64,000 nucleotides of DNA from Pseudomonas cremoricolorata DSM 17059 = NBRC 16634. GTDB lineage: Bacteria; Pseudomonadota; Gammaproteobacteria; Pseudomonadales; Pseudomonadaceae. This document shows positions 57,292 to 64,000 of the stretch, in pieces. Made by a program: the position numbers and the translations under genes. Positions within the stretch are counted from its first letter, which is position 1. Every line of letters starts with the position of its first letter. The notes under the pieces are model-generated. The model did not search any database. It saw nothing but the letters and a program-made list of their open reading frames with translations, and had not been told where the DNA came from. The stretch covers positions 1-64,000 of the forward strand of contig NZ_AUEA01000018.1 in assembly GCF_000425745.1 (NCBI RefSeq), given 5' to 3'.

Positions 57292-58449
57292 CTACCAGAG
57301 CGCCTTGGACGCCGCGCCGATGACCCGGGCGAATACCGTGATGGCGGCGTCGACTTCAGCTTCGCTGCTGTAGCGGCCCAGGCTGATACGCACGCTGCTG
57401 CGCGCCGCCTGCTCATCGAGGCCCAGCGCCAGCAGCACATGAGAGGCGGCGTTGCTGGCTGAATTGCAAGCCGAGGTGGACGACAGGGCCAGCTCGGTGC
57501 TCAGCGCCCCCGGGTTGAAGCCGGCGGCGGCGATGCGCAGGTTGAGGGTGTGCGGCACGCGCTGACGAATGCTGCCATTGACAGCCGTGCCGGGCAGCGC
57601 CAGCAGGCCTTCATGCAGGCGCTGGCTGAGCTGTTGCAGGCGCCGATGCTCGGTATCACCGGGTTCACCGGAGAGCTCGAAGGCATAGCCCATGCCGACG
57701 ATCTGATGGCTGGCCAGCGTGCCCGAGCGCATGCCACGCTCGTGACCTCCGCCGTGCATCTGCGCACGCAGCAGCGCCTGTGCCCGCGGCCCGACATACA
57801 GCGCGCCAATGCCTTTGGGGCCATAGACCTTGTGTGCCGAGAACGACATCAGGTCTACCGCCTGACGACCAAGATCGATCTCCAGTTTGCCAACCGCCTG
57901 CGCCGCGTCGACGTGCAACAGGGCGCCGTGGGCGCGCACCAGCTCGCCAATCGCGGCGAAGTCGGTGAGGGTGCCCAACTCGTTGTTGACCGCCATCAAC
58001 GACACCAGGCGGGTGTCGGCCCGCAGCGCGGCGCGCACCGTTTCGGGCTGAACAAGGCCGTCGGCATCGGGCAACAGGCGCGTGACCGTCCAGCCGCGCT
58101 GCTCGAGCTGCGCTGCGGTGTCCAGTACGGCCTTGTGCTCCAGCGCGCTGGTCAGCAGGTGCCCCGGTTGCGCGAAGGCCTCGGCGATGCCTTTGAGCGC
58201 CAGGTTGTTCGACTCGGTGGCGCCGGAGGTCCAGACGATCTGTTCTGCCGCGGCCTTGATACGGCTGGCCACCTGGTGCCGCGCCTGCTCGACCCGTGCC
58301 CGCGCCGCGCTGCCATAGGCATGCCCTGAGGAGGCTGGATTGCCGAACTCACTGTGACGACCCAGACAGGTGAGCATCATCTCGATGACGCGGTCATCGA
58401 CGGGCGTGGTGGCGGCGTAATCGAAATACAGGGGCGATGGCGAGTTCAT
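57292..58449 (-). CDS. Cysteine desulfurase-family PLP enzyme
   Basis: A 385-residue NifS/IscS-type aminotransferase class V protein. The PLP lysine is Lys207 in SFSAHKVYGPKG, and the catalytic cysteine loop reads SSTSACNS with Cys328, where IscS has SSGSACTSA. YFDYAATTP opens the fold. It would split cysteine into alanine and a persulfide. No iscU, iscA or tRNA-modification partner is nearby, so it is a second, stand-alone desulfurase in this genome. Confidence 0.85.
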   Translation of the reverse strand: MNSPSPLYFDYAATTPVDDRVIEMMLTCLGRHSEFGNPASSGHAYGSAARARVEQARHQVASRIKAAAEQIVWTSGATESNNLALKGIAEAFAQPGHLLTSALEHKAVLDTAAQLEQRGWTVTRLLPDADGLVQPETVRAALRADTRLVSLMAVNNELGTLTDFAAIGELVRAHGALLHVDAAQAVGKLEIDLGRQAVDLMSFSAHKVYGPKGIGALYVGPRAQALLRAQMHGGGHERGMRSGTLASHQIVGMGYAFELSGEPGDTEHRRLQQLSQRLHEGLLALPGTAVNGSIRQRVPHTLNLRIAAAGFNPGALSTELALSSTSACNSASNAASHVLLALGLDEQAARSSVRISLGRYSSEAEVDAAITVFARVIGAASKALW

Positions 58450-58756
58450 GGCGCTGTGCAGGTCCGTGCAGGGTGAAAGGTGCAGGTGAGGGGGACATGC
58501 TACGGGGCGAGGAGGGCAAAGGTTTTTCGTTTTTTCGCTCTGTTGGTCGCCGTGGCGGAACAGAATTTCGGAAATATCCGCTTGCGCAGAAAATTCATCC
58601 TGAACTGCACACCATTGGGTTCAAACAGATATCCCAGTGTCGCTCAGGTAGAAGTGCAGGTCGTTCGTAGGCGCTTTACTGGGTGCACAACAACGATAAC
58701 GCTGCCCATCTGCAGCACACCCTACAGGCTGCCTATGGAAACCGGAGAGCACGCGC
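58450..58756. other. 307-base divergent gap between desulfurase and MFS symporter genes
   Basis: No gene. It should contain both promoters. A T-rich stretch (TTTTTCGTTTTTTCG near 58529) and a short dyad CGGAAATATCCG are present, but neither gives a clear promoter or operator. Confidence 0.6.
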
Positions 58757-60097
58757 ATGTCCGTCACACATGAGGTCCCCCCAGCCACCCTTCGCCGGGT
58801 AATCGCCGCATCAGCGGTAGGCAATTTCGTCGAGTGGTTCGACTTTGCGGTTTATGGCTTTCTCGCCACCCTGATCGCCAGCCAGTTCTTCGCCAGCTCC
58901 GATCCAGGCGTCGGTCTGCTCAAGACCTTCGCGGTGTTTGCCGTGGCCTTCGCCCTGCGCCCGCTGGGCGGGGTGGTGTTCGGCGCGCTCGGTGATCGGC
59001 TTGGACGCAAGCGCGTGCTGTCGATGACCATCCTGATGATGGCCGGCTCGACCACCTTGATCGGGCTGTTGCCCACCTATGCCAGCATCGGCTTGCTGGC
59101 CCCCGTGCTGTTGACCCTGGCGCGCTGCATTCAGGGCTTTTCCGCAGGCGGCGAATACGCCGGTGCCTGCGCTTACCTGATGGAACACGCGCCTCGGGAA
59201 AAACGTGCCTTCTACGGCAGTTTCGTCCCCGTTTCGACCTTTTCCGCCTTCGCCTGCGCCGCGGTGCTGGCCTATGGTCTGGAGGCCAGCCTGTCGGCCG
59301 AAGCGATGGCCAGCTGGGGATGGCGCATACCGTTTCTGGTCGCCGCACCCCTGGGCCTGGTAGGGCTGTATCTGCGCTGGCGCATGGAGGAAACCCCGGC
59401 GTTTCGCGCGGCCATGGCCGAAGGCAAGCAGCATGAACATTCACCGCTCAAGGACACCCTACGCCACCATGGACGCACGATCTGCAACCTGGGTGCGTTC
59501 ATTTCATTGACGGCGCTGTCGTTCTACATGTTCACCACCTACTTCGCCACCTACCTGCAACTGGTCGGCAACCTGAGTCGTGCGCAGTCGCTGTTGGTGA
59601 CCACGGTGGCCTTGCTGTTCGCCGCCGGCGGCTGCCCGCTGGCCGGCGCGCTGTCCGACCGATTCGGTCGGCGCCGGACCATCATGTTCACCTGCTTCTG
59701 GGTCATCGCCTGCGTGTTCCCGGCCTATTGGCTTGCCAGTTCGGGGTCGTTGTCCTACGCATTGGTGGGTGTCATTCTGCTCGCCGTCGGGGCACTGACC
59801 AGTGGTGTCGTCACCGCTGCCTTGCTTTCGGAGAGCTTCCCCACCCGCAGCCGCTACACCGCTTCGGCCATCACGTACAACGTCGCCTACACGCTGTTCG
59901 GCGGCACCGCGCCGCTGGTCGCAACCTGGCTGATCAGCCAGACCGGCAGCAGCCTGGCGCCAGCGTTCTACTTGGTGGTAATCGCCTTGCTGGCGCTGGT
60001 GGGCGGTCTGGCATTGCCGGAAACCTCACGCGTGTCTCTGCATGATGAGAGCCCCCATGCAGGCAACACGCCGCGCGCCGCCGCCTCAGGTGCGTAA
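58757..60097 (+). CDS. MFS metabolite:proton symporter (MHS family)
   Basis: A 446-residue twelve-helix protein of the metabolite:H+ symporter family (KgtP/ProP/ShiA type). The first helix region VIAASAVGNFVEWFDFAVYGFLA and the loop LGDRLGRKRVLSMTILMM are hallmarks. It could import a dicarboxylate, proline, betaine or aromatic acid; the exact substrate is not clear. The gene overlaps the 3' end of the convergent histidine kinase gene by 12 bases. Confidence 0.85.
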   Translation: MSVTHEVPPATLRRVIAASAVGNFVEWFDFAVYGFLATLIASQFFASSDPGVGLLKTFAVFAVAFALRPLGGVVFGALGDRLGRKRVLSMTILMMAGSTTLIGLLPTYASIGLLAPVLLTLARCIQGFSAGGEYAGACAYLMEHAPREKRAFYGSFVPVSTFSAFACAAVLAYGLEASLSAEAMASWGWRIPFLVAAPLGLVGLYLRWRMEETPAFRAAMAEGKQHEHSPLKDTLRHHGRTICNLGAFISLTALSFYMFTTYFATYLQLVGNLSRAQSLLVTTVALLFAAGGCPLAGALSDRFGRRRTIMFTCFWVIACVFPAYWLASSGSLSYALVGVILLAVGALTSGVVTAALLSESFPTRSRYTASAITYNVAYTLFGGTAPLVATWLISQTGSSLAPAFYLVVIALLALVGGLALPETSRVSLHDESPHAGNTPRAAASGA

Positions 60098-62281
60098 CAC
60101 CTCGGCAAGCAGGGTGCACACCTGCTGCGCGGAGTAGGGCTTGGCCAGAAAGGCGAAGCCCGCATGCCCACCTTCGGCGACAGCCTCGCTGTAGCCGGAG
60201 GTGAGGATAACTGGCAGGTCGGAATAGCGCGTGCGAATTTCCCGTGCCATCGCCAGGCCGCCCATGCCGGGCATCAGCACATCGGAAAATACCGCATCGA
60301 ACGGCACCTGCGCATGCTCCAGCTGCACCAGAGCATCTTCGCCGCAGTCGGCCCAGCTCACCTGGAAGCCGTGCTCGCTGAGGATCTGCGTGGTGAAGTT
60401 GCCGACGTCGGGGTTGTCTTCCACCACCAGTATCCGTTTGGCTGAGGTCTGGCCGACGCCGGCCTGAGCCTGCGCCAGGCTGCTTGCCGGTGCCGCCTGC
60501 GGGGCGCTGGTCTGCGGCAGGTAGAGCATGAAGGTCGCACCTTGGCCTGGCTCGCTGCTCACCTGCACGTCGCCACCCGATTGTCGGGCGAAGCCGAACA
60601 CCTGAGACAAGCCCAGGCCGGTGCCCTGTCCCAGCGCCTTGGTGGTGAAGAATGGATCGAAGATGCGTTCGAGCAGCTCTGGCTCGATGCCTGGGCCCTG
60701 ATCGATCACCTCGATGGCGGCGAACGGTCCCGCCGGGCTTGGTTGGCCCGGCAGGTCGAGCCGGTGGTTGGCCGTCAGGCGCAGGCGCAAAGTGCCTTCG
60801 CCGGACATGGCATCACGGCCATTGATGACCATGTTGATCAGCGCAGTTTCCAATTGGCCAAGATCGGCGCAGATGTAGCAGGGCGTTTGCGGTAGCTCGA
60901 GCAATACCTGCAGCCTTGCACCGGTGACGGTATCGAGCATTTCACTGATCGCCGAGAGCCGTTGCCCGGCGTCGAATACCTGCGGGCTGAGGGCCTGGCG
61001 GCGGGCGAAGGCCAGCAGTTGGCCGGTGAGTTTGGCGCCGCGCTCGACGGTGTCGACCATGGTCTTGAGGTAGCGGCTGCGGCGCTCTGCTTCCAGCTCC
61101 GGGCGTTGCAGAAAGTGCAGCGACGAGCGAATGATCGTCAGCAGGTTGTTGAAGTCATGGGCGACACCGCCTGTGAGCTGGCCGATCGCCTCGAGCTTCT
61201 GGCTCTGGCGCAGCACCGCCTCGGTGTGCAGTAGCTGGTCGGTGCGCTCTCGCACACGTTGCTCGAGGGTGGCGTTGAGGGCCTCCATGGCGGCCATGGT
61301 GTCGCGCACTTCGAGATGGGCTTGAATGCGCTGGATGTGCGCCCAGCTGCGCTCGATCACCTCGCCTATCAAGGCCTGGTCGGCGCCGGTCCAGCGCCGT
61401 GGCTGATTGTCGTGGACCGCCATCAGCGCGGTCAGGCGACCTTCCTTGATCAACGGCATGCACACGGTGGCGCGTGCGCCGAGTTCGCTGAACGTCGCGG
61501 CCGCTTCAAGGGGCAATTCGCGCAGAGTATCGTTGATCACCAACGGCAGCCCGTCGCGCAGGCGCTTGAGTGGCAGCTCACCAAAATCCCTCAGGCGGTA
61601 GCGGCCAAGCAGGTTGGTCGAGGCATCGGCGACCCATTCGCCGCTGATGGTGAAACCGTCCTGATCGTCGTCCATCAGCGCGTAGGCGCAACTGCTCAAT
61701 TGCAGGTATTGCCCGAGCATTTGCGTGCTGATGTCGAGAATGCGCGCAGGATCGGTGGCGTTGGCGACCGCGCGGCTGAGGCTATCGAGAAAATTCAGCC
61801 GCTGGTTGGCGAGTACGGTAGGGGTGGTTTCGGCGACCGTGTCGAGCATGCCCACGATGGTTCCGTCGGCGTCACGGATGGGGCTGTAGCAAAAGGTGAA
61901 ATAGGCCCGTTCGGGGCGTGCCTGGCGCTCGATCAGCAAGGGGAAGTCCTGAATGAACACCGCTTCGCCACTCAGTGCATGGCTGACCATCGGGCCGATG
62001 TCACTCCAGGCTTCCTGCCAGACCTCACTGAACGGGCGACCAATGGCCAAAGGCTTGTCGCCGAGGATTTCGGTAAAGGCGTCGTTGTGCAGGGTGATCA
62101 GTTGCTCGCCCCACAGAATCGCCTGGGGAAATCGCGAGGCCAGGCACAGTGCAACGCTGGTGCTGAGCACTTGCGGCCAGTCATGCAGTGGCCCCAAGGG
62201 TGTAGCGGACCAGTCGTGGTGTCTGATCCGCTCTGCCATCTCGCCACCGCCCGCCAGCCACTTTGCCATGATCGCGCACAT
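60086..62281 (-). CDS. Hybrid sensor histidine kinase with receiver domain
   Basis: A 731-residue signalling protein. In order: a PAS-like domain (residues about 20-150: VALCLASRFPQAILWGEQLITLHNDAF), a GAF-like domain (about 165-310), a HisKA dimerisation domain with the phosphorylated His375 in GGVAHDFNNLL, a HATPase domain, and a C-terminal receiver with Asp667 in FSDVLMPGMGG. No membrane segment is evident, so it is likely a cytoplasmic sensor. The start is uncertain: 62281 (ATG) or 62269. The signal and output regulator are not evident. Confidence 0.8.
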   Translation of the reverse strand: MCAIMAKWLAGGGEMAERIRHHDWSATPLGPLHDWPQVLSTSVALCLASRFPQAILWGEQLITLHNDAFTEILGDKPLAIGRPFSEVWQEAWSDIGPMVSHALSGEAVFIQDFPLLIERQARPERAYFTFCYSPIRDADGTIVGMLDTVAETTPTVLANQRLNFLDSLSRAVANATDPARILDISTQMLGQYLQLSSCAYALMDDDQDGFTISGEWVADASTNLLGRYRLRDFGELPLKRLRDGLPLVINDTLRELPLEAAATFSELGARATVCMPLIKEGRLTALMAVHDNQPRRWTGADQALIGEVIERSWAHIQRIQAHLEVRDTMAAMEALNATLEQRVRERTDQLLHTEAVLRQSQKLEAIGQLTGGVAHDFNNLLTIIRSSLHFLQRPELEAERRSRYLKTMVDTVERGAKLTGQLLAFARRQALSPQVFDAGQRLSAISEMLDTVTGARLQVLLELPQTPCYICADLGQLETALINMVINGRDAMSGEGTLRLRLTANHRLDLPGQPSPAGPFAAIEVIDQGPGIEPELLERIFDPFFTTKALGQGTGLGLSQVFGFARQSGGDVQVSSEPGQGATFMLYLPQTSAPQAAPASSLAQAQAGVGQTSAKRILVVEDNPDVGNFTTQILSEHGFQVSWADCGEDALVQLEHAQVPFDAVFSDVLMPGMGGLAMAREIRTRYSDLPVILTSGYSEAVAEGGHAGFAFLAKPYSAQQVCTLLAEVLRT

Positions 62282-62497
62282 CCCTTTACCAAACCCGTTG
62301 AAATCGCTGTGGCGTCTCGCTCCACGCACACGCATGCCTTTGTCAGCGCTGCGCGGCGCAGTTTACCGCGCTCCGGGAAGCTTGGCGTAGTGGAGTCTGG
62401 AGGGATTTGATGGCGTGGAGTGTTGGCCTGTAGCAGAGGGAGGTGGCGCAGCCGCCGTACAGCAAGCGGCCGAGCCAGTGTTGCAGGGGGTGCGAAC

Positions 62498-63586
62498 TCA
62501 GTACTCCCAGAAAATACGCTGCAACTCTTTGCTGTCCTGGGTCTTGGTCATGGCGACCATGGCCAGAATGCGGGCTTTCTGCGGGTTCAGATCGTGAGCG
62601 ACGACCCAGTCGTTCTTGTCGTCAGGCTGCTCGGCGTTGCGCAGTACGAAACCGCCTTGGTTGACGTGGGAAGAACGGATGATCTGCACACCGTTATGAC
62701 GAAGCTCCTGCAGCGCAGGCACCACCCGCGACGACACCGAGCCATTGCCCGTGCCTGCGTGGATCAGCGCTTTGGCGCCGTTCTGGGCCAAGGCTTTGTA
62801 GGCGGTATCGCTCACATTGCCGTAGCCGTAGGCGATATCTACCGCGGGCAGGCTGGTGATTTGCTTGATATCGAACTCGGAATTGATGGTGTGGCGCTTG
62901 GCTGGCAGGCGGAACCAGTACGACTTGCCTTCCACGACCATGCCCATTGGGCCCCAGGCGCTCTTGAACGCTTCGGTCTTGATGTTCACCGACTTGCTCA
63001 CATCGCGACCCGACTGGATCTCGTCGTTCATGGTCACCAGCACGCCTTTGCCCCAGGACTGTTTGTCCCCGGCCACCGCGACGGCGTTGTACAGGTTGAG
63101 CATGCCATCGGCGGACATCGCCGTGCCTGGGCGCATCGAGCCGACCACCACGATTGGCTTCTCGGTTTTTTCGACCAGGTTAAGGAAATAGGCGGTCTCT
63201 TCGAGGGTGTCAGTGCCATGGGTGATGACGATGCCGTCCACATCCGGGCTGTCGGCCAGTTCGGCGACTCGTTTGGCGAGTTTGAGCAAGTCGTCATTGC
63301 CGATGCTTTCCGAGGCGATCTGCATGACCTGCTCGCCGCGCACGTTGGCCAGATCGGCCAGTTCCGGGACGCCTGCGATGAGTTTGTCGACGCCCAATTT
63401 AGCCGCCTGGTAGGTCGCGCTGTTGGCAGCGCTGGCACCAGCGCCGGCAATGGTGCCGCCTGTGGCAAGAATCACCACATTGGCGCGTTTTTGTTGGGTT
63501 TGTGCTTCCTGGGCCGAAACACCGGCCGGGATCAGCAAGAACAGCGCCAGCGCGCTGGGGGCAAAAGTCTTCAGTGCAGCATTCAT
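62498..63586 (-). CDS. ansB: Periplasmic glutaminase-asparaginase (type II)
   Basis: A 362-residue exported enzyme; residues 1-25 (MNAALKTFAPSALALFLLIP, ending VSA) form the signal peptide. The catalytic threonines are Thr45 in GGTIAG and Thr125 in HGTDT, with Tyr59 and Asp126 also in place. The sequence matches the Pseudomonas glutaminase-asparaginase that converts glutamine and asparagine to the acidic amino acids. Upstream, a sigma-54 promoter (63644-63658) and two inverted repeats like AauR sites suggest control by acidic amino acids, in line with what is known of P. putida. Confidence 0.94.
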   Translation of the reverse strand: MNAALKTFAPSALALFLLIPAGVSAQEAQTQQKRANVVILATGGTIAGAGASAANSATYQAAKLGVDKLIAGVPELADLANVRGEQVMQIASESIGNDDLLKLAKRVAELADSPDVDGIVITHGTDTLEETAYFLNLVEKTEKPIVVVGSMRPGTAMSADGMLNLYNAVAVAGDKQSWGKGVLVTMNDEIQSGRDVSKSVNIKTEAFKSAWGPMGMVVEGKSYWFRLPAKRHTINSEFDIKQITSLPAVDIAYGYGNVSDTAYKALAQNGAKALIHAGTGNGSVSSRVVPALQELRHNGVQIIRSSHVNQGGFVLRNAEQPDDKNDWVVAHDLNPQKARILAMVAMTKTQDSKELQRIFWEY

Positions 63587-63643
63587 TATTGTTGGCTCTC
63601 TTTTCCGTTGAGATAGCGGTTGCTGTATCGCCTGCACGGCCAC

Positions 63644-63658
63644 GCAGTTTTCGTACCA
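63644..63658 (-). promoter_or_regulatory. Sigma-54 (-24/-12) promoter of ansB
   Basis: On the ansB strand the sequence is TGGTACGAAAACTGC, with the GG and GC exactly ten bases apart, matching TGGCACG-N4-TTGC at all but two positions. It leaves a leader of about 45 bases before the ATG at 63586. Confidence 0.75.
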
Positions 63659-63745
63659 GCTGCGAGACGCCGGCGGATTTTCCACGGCAGCGGGCCGAAT
63701 AGGGCGTTGTTTTGCTTCAACGGGTCGAATGCTGGAGGGCGGGTG

Positions 63746-63790
63746 TTCGGAATTCCGACCGGCCTGGTAGTTGGCGGTCGGATTTCCGAT
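63746..63790 (-). promoter_or_regulatory. Tandem TTCGGN4CCGAA-like sites, candidate AauR enhancer
   Basis: TTCGGAATTCCGAC (63746-63759) and GTCGGATTTCCGAT (63777-63790) are two dyads 31 bases apart, about 115 and 150 bases upstream of the ansB start point, the usual distance for sigma-54 enhancers. They fit the inverted repeat I recall for the response regulator AauR in P. putida, at 9 and 8 of 10 fixed positions. Confidence 0.6.
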
Positions 63791-63830
63791 TAGAGGAGGC
63801 GTTAGCGAGCTCTGCTGGCACAGCCTTCGG

Positions 63831-64000
63831 TCAGGTCGCCGAAGCGGTGGCTGGATCATCTTGAGTGGCCGGCGCATGCCGCTCGATGACCTGCTCGATG
63901 AAACCGCGTGCGGCGTCGCTGCCCAGTTCACGCACCAGCAGGTCGACGGCGATGAGCATCAACTCCTCTGGGCTCGCCGGGCTGTAGGCGCGATGGCCGC
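63831..64000 (-). CDS. C-terminal end of unidentified protein (partial)
   Basis: The last 55 or so codons on the reverse strand, ending ATQDDPATASAT at TGA 63831-63833. The readable part, YSPASPEELMLIAVDLLVRELGSDAARGFIEQVIERHAP, is helical with no recognisable motif. The gene begins outside the window, so its length and function cannot be given. Codon use is normal for the window, which supports it being real. Confidence 0.55.
   Translation of the reverse strand, partial: GHRAYSPASPEELMLIAVDLLVRELGSDAARGFIEQVIERHAPATQDDPATASAT

Overview
The window is a 64 kb piece of a Pseudomonas chromosome, most likely the P. putida group. This rests on GC-rich coding with strong third-position bias and on typical Pseudomonas genes: a periplasmic cis/trans fatty-acid isomerase, a periplasmic glutaminase-asparaginase, AzlCD, a SCO/PCu(A)C pair, cysI with a DUF934 partner, and a 1235-residue MetH. 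I see no rRNA, tRNA, CRISPR array, prophage or insertion sequence. Both edges cut genes.

Positions 1-6.6 kb hold the right-hand part of an indole-3-acetic acid (IAA) catabolic cluster. The order is end of the dioxygenase large subunit (iacC), iacD, iacE, iacF, iacG, a MarR regulator (iacR) on the other strand, iacH, iacI, then an MFS transporter. Directly after it (6.7-13.6 kb) comes an amine-oxidation module: a FeaR-like AraC activator, an arylacetaldehyde dehydrogenase, a second AraC regulator behind a sigma-54-like promoter, an ornithine-cyclodeaminase-like 'tyramine oxidase subunit B', a RidA protein and a DadA-like FAD amine oxidoreductase. Read together, the two blocks could take an arylethylamine (for example tryptamine) through the aldehyde to the arylacetate and on to ring cleavage. 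That link is inferred from gene order.

Positions 13.6-19.9 kb are a mixed set: a methyltransferase, a zeta-toxin-like P-loop protein, a thiamine-diphosphate enzyme, an alpha/beta hydrolase and an exported peptidase-like protein whose zinc motif is degenerate. From 19.97 to 26.4 kb lies a galactarate catabolic block: a FadR-type regulator, 2,5-dioxovalerate dehydrogenase, garD, an MFS acid-sugar transporter and kdgD, leading to 2-oxoglutarate. The regulator gene and kdgD share an ATCGTACAA motif in their promoter regions. Sulfite reduction (cysI plus DUF934) follows, then a periplasmic binding protein.

The most unusual gene is at 30.4-35.1 kb. It encodes a 1580-residue protein whose C-terminus resembles Dam-type (D12) adenine methyltransferases but lacks the DPPY catalytic tetrapeptide, and its first codons contain a (AACCCC)5 repeat. 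A 37-residue membrane peptide, a strong terminator and a decayed MFS gene follow it.

The rest (35.8-64 kb) includes an MFS/TetR pair with a clear operator, metH, cti, an acyltransferase, nfuA, SCO/PCu(A)C copper genes, an Orn/Lys/Arg decarboxylase homologue in which Gln replaces the PLP lysine, an AraC-AzlDC group, an SGNH-like protein, LysE/YqcI with a LysR regulator, a GNAT protein, a cysteine desulfurase, an MFS symporter, a hybrid histidine kinase, and ansB with a sigma-54 promoter and two upstream inverted repeats resembling AauR sites.
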